From Desulfobacca_B sp046538075 (GTDB lineage: Bacteria; Desulfobacterota; Desulfobaccia; Desulfobaccales; Desulfobaccaceae), in NCBI GenBank assembly GCA_046538075.1, contig JBKHJN010000009.1, positions 19,416-83,415 on the forward strand: DNA of 64,000 nucleotides, written 5' to 3'. Below the pieces are notes generated by a model. It was given only the letters and a program-made list of their open reading frames with translations. It made no database searches and was not told the origin of the DNA. Every line of letters begins with the position of its first letter. The first letter of the stretch is position 1. The position numbers were made by a program, and so were the translations under genes. Below are positions 24,708 through 35,448 of this stretch, piece after piece.

Positions 24708-24708
24708 A

Positions 24709-25149
24709 ATGGACGTGCAACTGATGTCTCCTCGCCACCTGAAGGTGGCCAACTGGATCATCTTGGCCATACTGGTATTGTTGGGCTGGTTGGGGCGAGG
24801 GTTAGATTTCGCCCTGGGGGTTTTGGCCGGGGGCGTGATAACCGTGGTGAACTTTCATGTCCTGGCCCATGTCCTGACCGGAACCTTGAACCGCCCGTCA
24901 GGGAAGGTCCAGCACTGGGAAGTGGGGGGACGGCAGGGGATCTTGTTCCTGAAAAATATTGTTCGCCTGACCCTCATGGGAGTCATCCTCTATTTTCTCA
25001 TTAAGTATAGTCTGGTTAATATCTGGGGATTGGTAGTGGGTCTTTCCAGTGTAGTTCTCACTCTGATCCTGGTAGGAATAAATGAAATTCGCAAGCTCTA
25101 CTTAAAGGAGGCCATAGTCGGTAATGGAACATCCAATTCTATTTATTGA
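24709..25149 (+). CDS. atpI: ATP synthase protein I (Fo assembly factor)
   Basis: 146 residues, four membrane spans, with the paired-helix layout of PF03899 proteins: WIILAILVLLGWL, GVLAGGVITVVNFHVL, NIVRLTLMGVILYFLI and VVGLSSVVLTLILVG. AtpI proteins aid assembly of the c-ring. It overlaps the 5' end of atpB by 26 bases in another frame, so expression is coupled. The operon thus carries two different I-type proteins in a row. Confidence 0.82.
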   Translation: MDVQLMSPRHLKVANWIILAILVLLGWLGRGLDFALGVLAGGVITVVNFHVLAHVLTGTLNRPSGKVQHWEVGGRQGILFLKNIVRLTLMGVILYFLIKYSLVNIWGLVVGLSSVVLTLILVGINEIRKLYLKEAIVGNGTSNSIY

Positions 25150-25801
25150 TGTAATTTTAGGATTTTTTCACGTCCATATTCCTCCCCACTTAACCTACTC
25201 CTGGCTGATTATGGTCTTGCTGATCGGGCTGGGATATTTGGCCAGCAAGCATCGGGCCCTGGTTCCGGCGGGGGGGCAGAATTTTTTTGAAACCTTAATC
25301 GGGGGCCTGGAAGAATTCATGGTGGAGATCACCGGCGAGGAAGGTCGGTCCTTCTTCCCTTTCATTGCCACTCTGTTTATCTTTATCTGGATGTGTAACC
25401 TCATCGGCCTGATTCCCGGCTGTTATTCTCCCACCGCCAACATCAATACCCCGCTGTCCATGGCCCTTTGTACCTTTGTTTTTACCCACTATCTAGGGGT
25501 CAAATACCATGGCATAAAGTATGTCAAGCATTTCGTGGGACCGATCCCCTGGTTGGCGCCATTGTTCTTCCCCATTGAAGTCATCGGCCACTTTGCTCGG
25601 GTCCTGTCCCTTACCCTCCGTCTATTCGGCAACATCATGGGTGAAGATCTGGTGCTGATGATCCTGTTGCTGCTGGCCGGGAAATTCTTTGCACCCCTGC
25701 CTATGATGTTCCTGGCGGTGTTTACCAGCACGGTGCAGGCATTCATTTTTACCCTGTTGTCTATGATGTACTTTGCCGGCTCCATGGAGGAAGCCCACTA
25801 A
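25124..25801 (+). CDS. atpB: ATP synthase Fo subunit a
   Basis: Forms the ion half-channels facing the c-ring. 225 residues with five to six membrane helices. The essential Arg is R166 in LSLTLRLFGNIMG, and the last helix carries QAFIFTLLSMMYF. IPGCYSPTANINTPLSMAL is the usual second-helix loop. A Shine-Dalgarno sequence, AAAGGAGG, lies in the end of atpI. Subunit b and all F1 genes are absent from this neighbourhood, so the ATP synthase is encoded at two or more loci. Confidence 0.96.
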   Translation: MEHPILFIDVILGFFHVHIPPHLTYSWLIMVLLIGLGYLASKHRALVPAGGQNFFETLIGGLEEFMVEITGEEGRSFFPFIATLFIFIWMCNLIGLIPGCYSPTANINTPLSMALCTFVFTHYLGVKYHGIKYVKHFVGPIPWLAPLFFPIEVIGHFARVLSLTLRLFGNIMGEDLVLMILLLLAGKFFAPLPMMFLAVFTSTVQAFIFTLLSMMYFAGSMEEAH

Positions 25802-25856
25802 TTTCGGAAGAAGAAGGCCAAATCATAATATAATTAACCTTTAGGGAGGTATTAAG

Positions 25857-26246
25857 ATGTCGAGGAAACAATGGATGGTCATCGGAATGACAATGCTGCT
25901 CACCCTGCTTTACTGCTCCCTGGCAGTGGCCGCCGAAGCCAAAGGCGCGGATGCAGCCACCGGCGCCAGCCTGGCCCGGTTCTTCTCGGCTACCGTGATT
26001 GCCGCTGGTATCGGGATCGGGATCGCCGCCTTTGGGACCGGCATCGGCCAGGGCATCGCCATCCAGCGGGCGGTCGAAGGTATTGCCCGGAATCCGGAAG
26101 CTTCCGGTAAAATCACGGTGACCATGTTGATCGGTCTGGCCATGATCGAATCTCTCTGTATTTACGCTCTGGTCGTGGCGCTGATCATCCTCTACGCCTA
26201 TCCGATGGCATCCCCGATTGCCAAGGCTTTAGGCTTCGAAATGTAA
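25857..26246 (+). CDS. atpE: ATP synthase Fo subunit c with N-terminal signal peptide
   Basis: 129 residues: an N-terminal signal-like segment (about 1-26, ending SLAVAA) precedes the normal two-helix c subunit. Helix 1 has the GxGxGxG run and Q65 in GIGQGIAIQ; helix 2 carries the ion-binding Glu98 in AMIESLCIY with Ser99 and Tyr103. Q, E-S and Y at these places are the ligands of sodium-binding rings, so Na+ coupling is possible. Extended c subunits of this sort are known from several anaerobes. A GGGAGG site precedes the ATG, and a terminator follows. Confidence 0.95.
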   Translation: MSRKQWMVIGMTMLLTLLYCSLAVAAEAKGADAATGASLARFFSATVIAAGIGIGIAAFGTGIGQGIAIQRAVEGIARNPEASGKITVTMLIGLAMIESLCIYALVVALIILYAYPMASPIAKALGFEM

Positions 26247-26263
26247 ATTGGAATGTGGCAACA

Positions 26264-26291
26264 GGGGGCCGTCGGCATCGGCCCCCTTTTT
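26264..26291 (+). terminator. Rho-independent terminator after atpE
   Basis: An 8-bp stem GGGGGCCG/CGGCCCCC with a 7-base loop is followed by five T residues. It ends the Fo operon and separates it from rex. Confidence 0.88.
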
Positions 26292-26303
26292 AAAGTTCTC
26301 GCC

Positions 26304-26321
26304 TTGTGCAAATAAGCACAT
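26304..26321. promoter_or_regulatory. Candidate Rex operator upstream of rex
   Basis: An 18-base near-palindrome TTGTGC-AAATAA-GCACAT has the length and half-site form of Rex sites (TTGTGAA-N4-TTCACAA type), 40 bases ahead of the rex ATG. Autoregulation by Rex is common. The inner bases differ from the best-known consensus. Confidence 0.55.
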
Positions 26322-26360
26322 TCTTGAGGTTCATCTTGCATTCCGGCGCTGGTTCAGGTT

Positions 26361-26971
26361 ATGAAATTCTCTAAGATTCCTTCGGCCACGATCACCCGCT
26401 TGTCCCTCTATTCTCGTTCGCTTGAAGAGTTGTGTCATCAAAACGTCAAAATCATTGCTTCCGATAAATTGGCCCAGAAATGCGGCGTCAACCCGGCCCA
26501 GGTCCGCAAGGATCTGGCATACTTCGGGGAATTCGGGGTGCGCGGGGTTGGCTATTTTGTGAAGGAACTACTGTTTGAGATCAAAAAAATCCTGGGCTTG
26601 AACAAGCGCTGGAAAATGGCCCTGGTGGGGATTGGCAACCTGGGGTTGGCATTGGTGGCCCATGAGAACTTTCCCAAGCAGGGTTATGAGTTTGTAGCGG
26701 TCTTTGATATCGACCCCAACAAAGTGGGCCATCGCCTGCCCAGCGGCCAGAAGATCTATCATATTGATGAGATGGGCCGCCTGATTCCCGAACAGGAGGT
26801 CGAAATCGGGGTGATCGCCACTCCGGCCAATCAGGCCCAAAACGCCGCCCGGCGCCTGATCGACGCAGGGGTCAAAGCCATCCTCAATTTTGCTCCCATC
26901 CAGATCCAGGTCCCGGAAGGCTTTATTATTGAAAATGTGGATTTTACCGTTAAATTGGACAACCTCGCCTA

Positions 26972-26996
<25 letters not shown>
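26361..26996 (+). CDS. rex: Redox-sensing transcriptional repressor Rex
   Basis: Senses the NADH/NAD+ ratio and represses fermentation and respiration genes at high NAD+. The N-terminal winged helix (IPSATITRLSLYSRSLEEL... VNPAQVRKDLAYFGEFG) is followed by a Rossmann fold with GIGNLGLAL and FDIDPNKVGH, and a C-terminal swapped helix (NVDFTVKLDNLAYHL). 211 residues is the standard size. Its 3' end overlaps the convergent uvrA gene by 25 bases. A palindrome resembling a Rex site stands upstream. Confidence 0.96.
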
Positions 26997-29806
<2,810 letters not shown>

Positions 29807-29879
29807 AATTTATAACTATAATAATTACCTTTATAAAAATGAAAGGCTCAGGCCGCAAACCCTTGCCGCTTTTTGCTGT

Positions 29880-31091
29880 TTAGCCCCCCACCAGCATCAG
29901 CGCCGGGTCCTCCAGATGAGCGATAACCTGCCGCAGGAACCGGGCCGCCTGGCCGCCGTCGATCACCCGATGGTCGAAAGTCAGCACCAGCGGCAGGATG
30001 TGGCGAACCTGAATGTCGCCCTGCCAGACCCGGGGCAACTCCTGCCGCCGCCCTAGTCCCAGGATTCCCACCTCCGGGTAGTTCATGATCGGCGTTCCCC
30101 ACAGCCCCCCTACGGCCCCATAGTTGGTTATAGTAAACGTCCCGCCCTGAAGATCGGCAATGTCAATGCTGCGGTCCCGGGCCTGGACCGCCAGGGATTG
30201 GATTTCAGCCGCCAGTTCCAGGATGCTTTTATCGCCGGCATTTTTGATCACCGGCACCATCAGGCCTTCCGGGGTATCGGTGGCAATGCCGATATTATAA
30301 TACTTCTTTAAGATAATCTCTTCGGCCTGGTCGTCCAGGGTGGCATTTAAAAAAATATACTCTTGAAGCGCCGGGATCACCGCCCGGATCACGAACGGCA
30401 ACAGCGTTAAATGGATGCCCCGGTCCTGCGCCACCCGGCGTTCCCGTTGTTTAAGGGCAAACAACTCCGTAATATCAGCTTCGTCCATGGCGGTGACCGG
30501 CACCATGGTCTGGAAAGAGCGGCTGACATTCCGGGCCATAGTGCGCCGCATCCCCTTGAAAGGGACATGTTCGATATAGCCATAGAGGTCATATTTGCGG
30601 ACTTTTTGCACGGGGGGCGGAGGTGGAGCCGCGGCCGCCTGGCGCACATCGTCTTCCAGGATGCGGCCCTCCGGACCGCTACCCCTAACCTGAGCCAGAT
30701 CAACCCCCAGGTCTTTGGCCAGCTTGCGCACCACCGGGGTCGCCAGTACTGCCTTTTTGGGTGCTTCCGGAGACGGGGCGGGCTCCGGTGGGGCTTCTTC
30801 CAGTTCTCCCACCACCCCCACTCCCCTCGGAGGGCCGGGGGCCGCCTTTTCCCCAGGCTCACCTAAAATAACAAAGACTTCTCCGACCTTGATGGTGGCG
30901 CCCTCGTTAAACAGGAGTTTTAACACCACCCCATCCCGGGGGGCGGGTATCTCCACCACTGCCTTGTCGGTCTCCACCCGGGCCAAAGGTTGTCCTTCCC
31001 GGACCTGGTCCCCTTCCTTCACCAACCAGGCCAGCAACTCGCCTTCGGTTAACCCTTCCCCCACATCAGGCAATTTAAATTCCAGCGGCAT
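29880..31091 (-). CDS. 2-oxo acid dehydrogenase E2 component (lipoamide acyltransferase)
   Basis: 403 residues. Lipoyl domain 1-76 with the lipoylated Lys43 (VETDKAVVEI), a Pro/Ala linker, a peripheral-subunit-binding domain near 118-153 (VRKLAKDLGVDLAQVRGSGPEGRI), and an acyltransferase domain with the catalytic His374 and Asp378 in FDHRVIDGG. The pattern is nearest to pyruvate or branched-chain E2. No E1 or E3 gene is adjacent, so which complex it serves cannot be told from here. Confidence 0.92.
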   Translation of the reverse strand: MPLEFKLPDVGEGLTEGELLAWLVKEGDQVREGQPLARVETDKAVVEIPAPRDGVVLKLLFNEGATIKVGEVFVILGEPGEKAAPGPPRGVGVVGELEEAPPEPAPSPEAPKKAVLATPVVRKLAKDLGVDLAQVRGSGPEGRILEDDVRQAAAAPPPPPVQKVRKYDLYGYIEHVPFKGMRRTMARNVSRSFQTMVPVTAMDEADITELFALKQRERRVAQDRGIHLTLLPFVIRAVIPALQEYIFLNATLDDQAEEIILKKYYNIGIATDTPEGLMVPVIKNAGDKSILELAAEIQSLAVQARDRSIDIADLQGGTFTITNYGAVGGLWGTPIMNYPEVGILGLGRRQELPRVWQGDIQVRHILPLVLTFDHRVIDGGQAARFLRQVIAHLEDPALMLVGG

Positions 31092-31184
31092 GGCAATCTC
31101 CTGAATCGAATCTATCCGGCATTCCTGGTTTAGGAGGACATAAACTGACTGGCAAGATCGCCAAGGTTAGGCCTGTAGAGCAGG

Positions 31185-31934
31185 CTAGGCAGGCAAAAAT
31201 CGGGGAGCCAGCCCATAGCGCACCCGGTTGGCTTTCTCATCATTGTGACGCAAAATTTCATGTTGGAGCAGCAGGCTCAGATAGATCCAGGCAGTTTTCT
31301 TATTCAAGTGGAAATAGGTCTCAAAGTCGAGCAACCGGAACCATCGCCCCTGGGACTGGGTCAAAAAATCCACCAACCCCTCCACCGACAGCTTGCGGTT
31401 GGCCCGCTGCGGTAAAGGGACCGCAGCCAGAGCTTCCCGCAGCGCGGTTTTTCGGACCGGCTCGACTTTTACCGAAGGGCCGGGGTCGACCGGGGGAGGC
31501 GGCTCCACTTCTAGCGGAGCAGGGCTGCGGGGCAGCCATCCGCCTCTTATCTGGGCAAAATAGTTAGTCATCTGTTCTTCAATGAGGCTCATCAACCGGA
31601 AAAATTGCGACAGGGTGATCTCCCCGGCCAGGCGCTGCACCAGAAAATTTTTTACTTGTTGTTTGACAAATCTGGTCCGTTCGAGGTTGTTGACCGGTAA
31701 ACCTTCGGCCTCCATCATTACCTGGAAAAACATCCCGGCCACCAGGGTGGTGTCCAGGGCTTGATCCATGGACCGCCGGGCCAGTCCGCTTTCTTGCACC
31801 CGAAACTTGCTGTACGCCACGGCCCAGCGGGCAAAATCGGCCTCGAACCTACCCAATTCGGCCGGGGCCAGTAATTCCACCGCCACCCGGCTTAGGTTGC
31901 GAACCGTTTCCAGGCGGGTGTCGTCAGTATTCAT
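31185..31934 (-). CDS. Uncharacterised protein with a probable C-terminal winged helix
   Basis: 249 residues; no family recognised. The N-terminal two thirds are helical and soluble (LARRSMDQALDTTLVAGMFF, FVKQQVKNFLVQRLAGEI, FRLMSLIEEQMTNYF). A Pro-rich linker follows at about 130-155. The last 70 residues (LSVEGLVDFLTQSQGRWFRL, TAWIYLSLLLQHEILRHN) look like a winged-helix unit in predicted form. The gene is 93 bases upstream of the E2 gene on the same strand, so it may be cotranscribed with it. Function unknown. Confidence 0.7.
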   Translation of the reverse strand: MNTDDTRLETVRNLSRVAVELLAPAELGRFEADFARWAVAYSKFRVQESGLARRSMDQALDTTLVAGMFFQVMMEAEGLPVNNLERTRFVKQQVKNFLVQRLAGEITLSQFFRLMSLIEEQMTNYFAQIRGGWLPRSPAPLEVEPPPPVDPGPSVKVEPVRKTALREALAAVPLPQRANRKLSVEGLVDFLTQSQGRWFRLLDFETYFHLNKKTAWIYLSLLLQHEILRHNDEKANRVRYGLAPRFLPA

Positions 31935-32017
31935 TTACCCCTCCGTAGGTAAAAATATCCCCTTTTAAGAGAACAATGACCAATTAGTCGCCGTCCTGGA
32001 ACTAGGCCAGCCTGTTT

Positions 32018-32044
32018 TTGACAAAAATCAGTCCTTGTTATAAT
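32018..32044 (+). promoter_or_regulatory. Promoter-like sequence without an assigned gene
   Basis: Perfect TTGACA and perfect TATAAT face rightward but are separated by only 15 bases, which is short. No plus-strand gene follows before the small membrane protein on the other strand, so it may be chance or drive a short RNA. Confidence 0.25.
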
Positions 32045-32115
32045 AGATTAAAAATAGGTTTAGAGCAATAGCTGTAAATTCTCCCGGGGTTGAGGCCGGT
32101 CACAAGCGGAAACCC

Positions 32116-32313
32116 TTATTTACGGCCGATCATTAAGTAAAGGCCAAAGAAAATTAACACCGAGGCCACGATGGTGCCCCATTTTTGCCAGGCCAAAGCC
32201 TGGGGGCTCATCCTGACCTGACGCCGCCGGGCCGCCCGGCGCTTAAAATTGTTGACCAGTAAGATGATCATCCCGATCAGGGCCAGCAGCGACCCCAGAC
32301 TTGTCTTATCCAT
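32116..32313 (-). CDS. Small two-helix membrane protein
   Basis: 65 residues with two membrane spans (LGSLLALIGMIILLVNNF and WGTIVASVLIFFGLYLMIG) joined by a very basic loop (KRRAARRRQVR). No family recognised. It lies 65 bases downstream of the radical SAM gene on the same strand and may be the last gene of that unit. Confidence 0.6.
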   Translation of the reverse strand: MDKTSLGSLLALIGMIILLVNNFKRRAARRRQVRMSPQALAWQKWGTIVASVLIFFGLYLMIGRK

Positions 32314-32378
32314 ATGATCCTTTCCGAATATAACTTAGGGATTAAAATGATCATTCCTGCAGATGCACAATAGGTTTA

Positions 32379-34142
32379 TTATATCTCAAAATTGGCCAGG
32401 GGGCCGCAGACGCCGCAGCGCCGACAGACCTGGGGGTCGCAAGGCGGGGTCTCTTGGCCAGCCAGAGCCCGTTGATATTCTTCCCACAGATAGGCTTTTT
32501 GCACTCCGTGGTCAATAAAATCCCAGGGGAACAATTCTTCTGGACTGCGAGGGCGCAGTACAAAAAAATCCGGGTTGAGCGGGCTGTGGCGCAAGGCCGC
32601 CGTCCAGTTGCCCCCGGCCCGGTGCGCGGCCAGCAGCATCTGCGCCACCCGGCGGTCGCCCCGGGCCAGCAGGGCCTGGACATAAGCCCACTTGGGCAGA
32701 TCGGCATGGACCCGCACCTGGGAACTGCCTTTCAATTGGCGCTTCACTAATTGAATCCGGTCTTTGAGTTCCGGGAGATTTAAAAGCGGCGCCCATTGAA
32801 AAGGGGTAAAAGGCTTGGGAACAAAGGAATGGAGGCTGACGGTGATGCCGGCCAGCCGCTTCCGCCCCTGGCTGGATTTTACCATTGCGTGCTTTAGGCG
32901 TTTCACCAACCGGGCGATGTCCTGCACATCTTCCCGGGTTTCGGTCGGCAGTCCCACCATAAAGTAGAGGCGCAGGTAAGGTATCCCGGCCTGGTATAGA
33001 TTAATCACCGCGGTGGTAAGCTGCGCTTCGGTAAGCCCTTTGTTAATCACCCACCGCAGCCGTTCGCTGCCGGCCTCCGGGGCCAAGGCAATGGTTTTAA
33101 TCCCCCCCCGGGCCAGCAGGTCAAACAACTCCCGATCGGTGGAGTCAGCCCGGATAGAACTGATGCCTAACTGGCCTCCGGCGGTTACCACCTGTCGGCA
33201 GATATCGTGGATAGCAGGATGGTCGGAAACCGCCGCCCCCATGAGCCCGATTTTGTGGCGCTGCTCCAGGCCGATCTCGATCTGACGGGCCAGTTCCGCC
33301 TGGGACCGCTGCCGCGGCGGCCGGTAGATAAAACCGGCGGCGCAGAAGCGGCAGCCGCGGCCGCAACCCCGACCGACTTCCACCAGAAACATCTGGCCAA
33401 ACTCGCTGGCAGGGGCGATGAGCCGGCTATAACAGGGATGCCCATCCAAATCAGCCGGATGAATGGCTTTTACCTGGGCCGGGAAGCCGGGGGCGGGAAT
33501 GAAAGCCGCCAGCGTGCCGTCGTCCTGATACTCCGGCCGATAACCCGCCGGAACATAGGCCCCGGGCTGTTGGGCGGCCAATTCCCTCAGTAACTGGCTG
33601 CGATCCTGGCCAGATTTCCAACCAGTCGCCAGGAATTGAAAAAAATTATCGACCTGGCCCTCTCCTTCCCCCAGAAAAAAGGCGTCCAGGAACGGCGCCA
33701 AAGGTTCGGGATTGAGGAAGGCAGTGACTCCTCCGCCCACTACTATGGGTAAGTTCGGCCCCCGCTCGTCGGCCAGCAAGGGCACCTTGGCCTGGTCCAG
33801 GATTTTCAGGATCTGGGGGTAGTCGGCTTCATAGGGGAGGGCAAAAGCTATAGCGGCAAAATCGGTTAGAGGCCGCTGCGATTCCAGGGAGAGAATCGGG
33901 GTGCCGGTGCGCTGATACTCTGGCCACAGGTCCCCCGGGGGTAAGAAGGCTCGCTCACAGGTCAGGTCGGGGTGGCGGTTGAGCAGGTGGTAGACCGCCT
34001 GAAACCCCAGGTTGCTCATCCCCACTTCATAAACATTGGGGTAGACCAGAGCCACCGGCCAGCGATGGCCCCATTCTCGGATCATCGCCCCTTGTTCCTG
34101 GTCGAGAAGCTTTTTCCGGTGGGCAATGATTTTTCTTGACAT
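32379..34142 (-). CDS. B12-binding radical SAM protein (TIGR03960-like)
   Basis: 587 residues. An N-terminal cobalamin-binding-like domain (ALVYPNVYEVGMSNLGFQAVY, then VGGGVTAFLNPEPLA) is followed by the radical SAM core with C-x3-C-x2-C in GRGCGRGCRFCAAGF. A C-terminal region ends in a Cys cluster, CDPQVCRRCGVC. This matches the TIGR03960 family, often encoded with a second protein (TIGR03936) and ribonuclease G; neither is here. Its reaction is unknown. It lies 66 bases downstream of ftsZ on the same strand and could be read from the dcw transcript. Confidence 0.85.
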   Translation of the reverse strand: MSRKIIAHRKKLLDQEQGAMIREWGHRWPVALVYPNVYEVGMSNLGFQAVYHLLNRHPDLTCERAFLPPGDLWPEYQRTGTPILSLESQRPLTDFAAIAFALPYEADYPQILKILDQAKVPLLADERGPNLPIVVGGGVTAFLNPEPLAPFLDAFFLGEGEGQVDNFFQFLATGWKSGQDRSQLLRELAAQQPGAYVPAGYRPEYQDDGTLAAFIPAPGFPAQVKAIHPADLDGHPCYSRLIAPASEFGQMFLVEVGRGCGRGCRFCAAGFIYRPPRQRSQAELARQIEIGLEQRHKIGLMGAAVSDHPAIHDICRQVVTAGGQLGISSIRADSTDRELFDLLARGGIKTIALAPEAGSERLRWVINKGLTEAQLTTAVINLYQAGIPYLRLYFMVGLPTETREDVQDIARLVKRLKHAMVKSSQGRKRLAGITVSLHSFVPKPFTPFQWAPLLNLPELKDRIQLVKRQLKGSSQVRVHADLPKWAYVQALLARGDRRVAQMLLAAHRAGGNWTAALRHSPLNPDFFVLRPRSPEELFPWDFIDHGVQKAYLWEEYQRALAGQETPPCDPQVCRRCGVCGPLANFEI

Positions 34143-34208
34143 CTAAAGGTGGAGGGCTTTGGGGACGGAAGTTCCAGCTTCAAGACTCCCGCCCCAGCTA
34201 ATTTTGGT

Positions 34209-35417
34209 TCAATCGGCCTGCTGGCGCATAAAAGTCGGGATGTCTAATTCATCTTCCTCGTACAACAGATCCGGATGCACAATGTTTCTTTTATTAGCTA
34301 CCATCTCCAGGTTGGTTTTTTTATGGGCATCCCCGCGGGTCATCTCCCGGAGCCGGGATAAATCCTCTTCCTTGCGGATTATGGTGGGGATCTCAAGTTC
34401 CTCCGGGGAGCTGGGCTGAATTCTGGATGCTCGTACCGGGGATTCCGCCTCCGCTTTTTTACCAATGCCGGTGCCGATGACCGTAACCCGGGCCTCATCC
34501 TCCAGGGTTTCATCCACTACCCAGCCGAAGATAATGTTGGCATCATCGTGAGCTTCTTCTTGGATCAGGGAACAGGCATCCCGGAGCTCATCCAGGGAGA
34601 AATCCATGCCGCTGGTGATATTAATCAGGATGCCCCGAGCCCCCCGCAGGGTCAGATCTTCCAACAAGGGGCTGGAGATGGCTTTCTGGGCCGCTTCCAC
34701 CGCTCGGTTGGTGCCAGTGGCGATTCCGGTGCCCATCAGAGCCAGGCCCATTTCGCTCATAACGGTGCGGACATCGGCAAAATCGACGTTGATATGGCCG
34801 GTGACCATGATCAGATCGGAAATGCCTTTTACTGCATAGAGCAGCACTTCATTGGCCTTGGCAAAGGTCGCCAGCCCCGGGGTATTTTTGGTGTCAAGGC
34901 TTAACAGACGGTCGTTGGGAATGGTGATCAGGGTATCGACTGCTTTTTTTAACTCTTCAATGCCTTCTTCGGCCTGGCGCATCCGTCGCTTGCCTTCAAA
35001 ATAGAAGGGCTTGGTTACCACCGCCACCGTGAGGGCGCCGATGTCTTTGCTGATCTCGGCAATGATCGGGGCGCCGCCAGTACCGGTGCCGCCCCCCAGA
35101 CCGGCAGCAATGAAGACCATGTCAGCCCCTTTGAGGACCTCGCGCAGGCGGTCGGCGTCTTCCAGAGTGGCGTTCCGGCCAACTTCCGGATCACCGCCGG
35201 CTCCCAAGCCCCGGGTTAAGTTCTGGCCTAATTGGATTTTTATCGGCGCCGAAGCTCTTTCTAAAGTTTGGGCATCGGTGTTGGCCGCGATAAAATCCAC
35301 CCATTTCATATCCGCTTTGATCATATCATCAACGGCATTGCCACCGCCACCGCCAATCCCCAGGACCTTTATCTTGGCTGAGGATTCAGTTTCTACCAAT
35401 TGAATATTTATTCCCAT
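34209..35417 (-). CDS. ftsZ: Cell division GTPase FtsZ
   Basis: Tubulin-like protein that forms the division ring. 402 residues from the ATG with GGGGAGGGAG upstream (an in-frame GTG five codons earlier overlaps that site and is unlikely). The GTP-binding GGGTGTG is at 108-114, with GIGGGGGNAVDDM near the N-terminus and the T7 loop NVDFADVRTVM. A C-terminal conserved peptide, DELDIPTFMRQQ, for FtsA/ZipA contact is present. Last division gene of the dcw cluster, 31 bases behind ftsA. Confidence 0.98.
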   Translation of the reverse strand: MGINIQLVETESSAKIKVLGIGGGGGNAVDDMIKADMKWVDFIAANTDAQTLERASAPIKIQLGQNLTRGLGAGGDPEVGRNATLEDADRLREVLKGADMVFIAAGLGGGTGTGGAPIIAEISKDIGALTVAVVTKPFYFEGKRRMRQAEEGIEELKKAVDTLITIPNDRLLSLDTKNTPGLATFAKANEVLLYAVKGISDLIMVTGHINVDFADVRTVMSEMGLALMGTGIATGTNRAVEAAQKAISSPLLEDLTLRGARGILINITSGMDFSLDELRDACSLIQEEAHDDANIIFGWVVDETLEDEARVTVIGTGIGKKAEAESPVRASRIQPSSPEELEIPTIIRKEEDLSRLREMTRGDAHKKTNLEMVANKRNIVHPDLLYEEDELDIPTFMRQQAD

Positions 35418-35448
35418 AATCTCCCTCCCCACGGGTAGTTCTGAAAAA

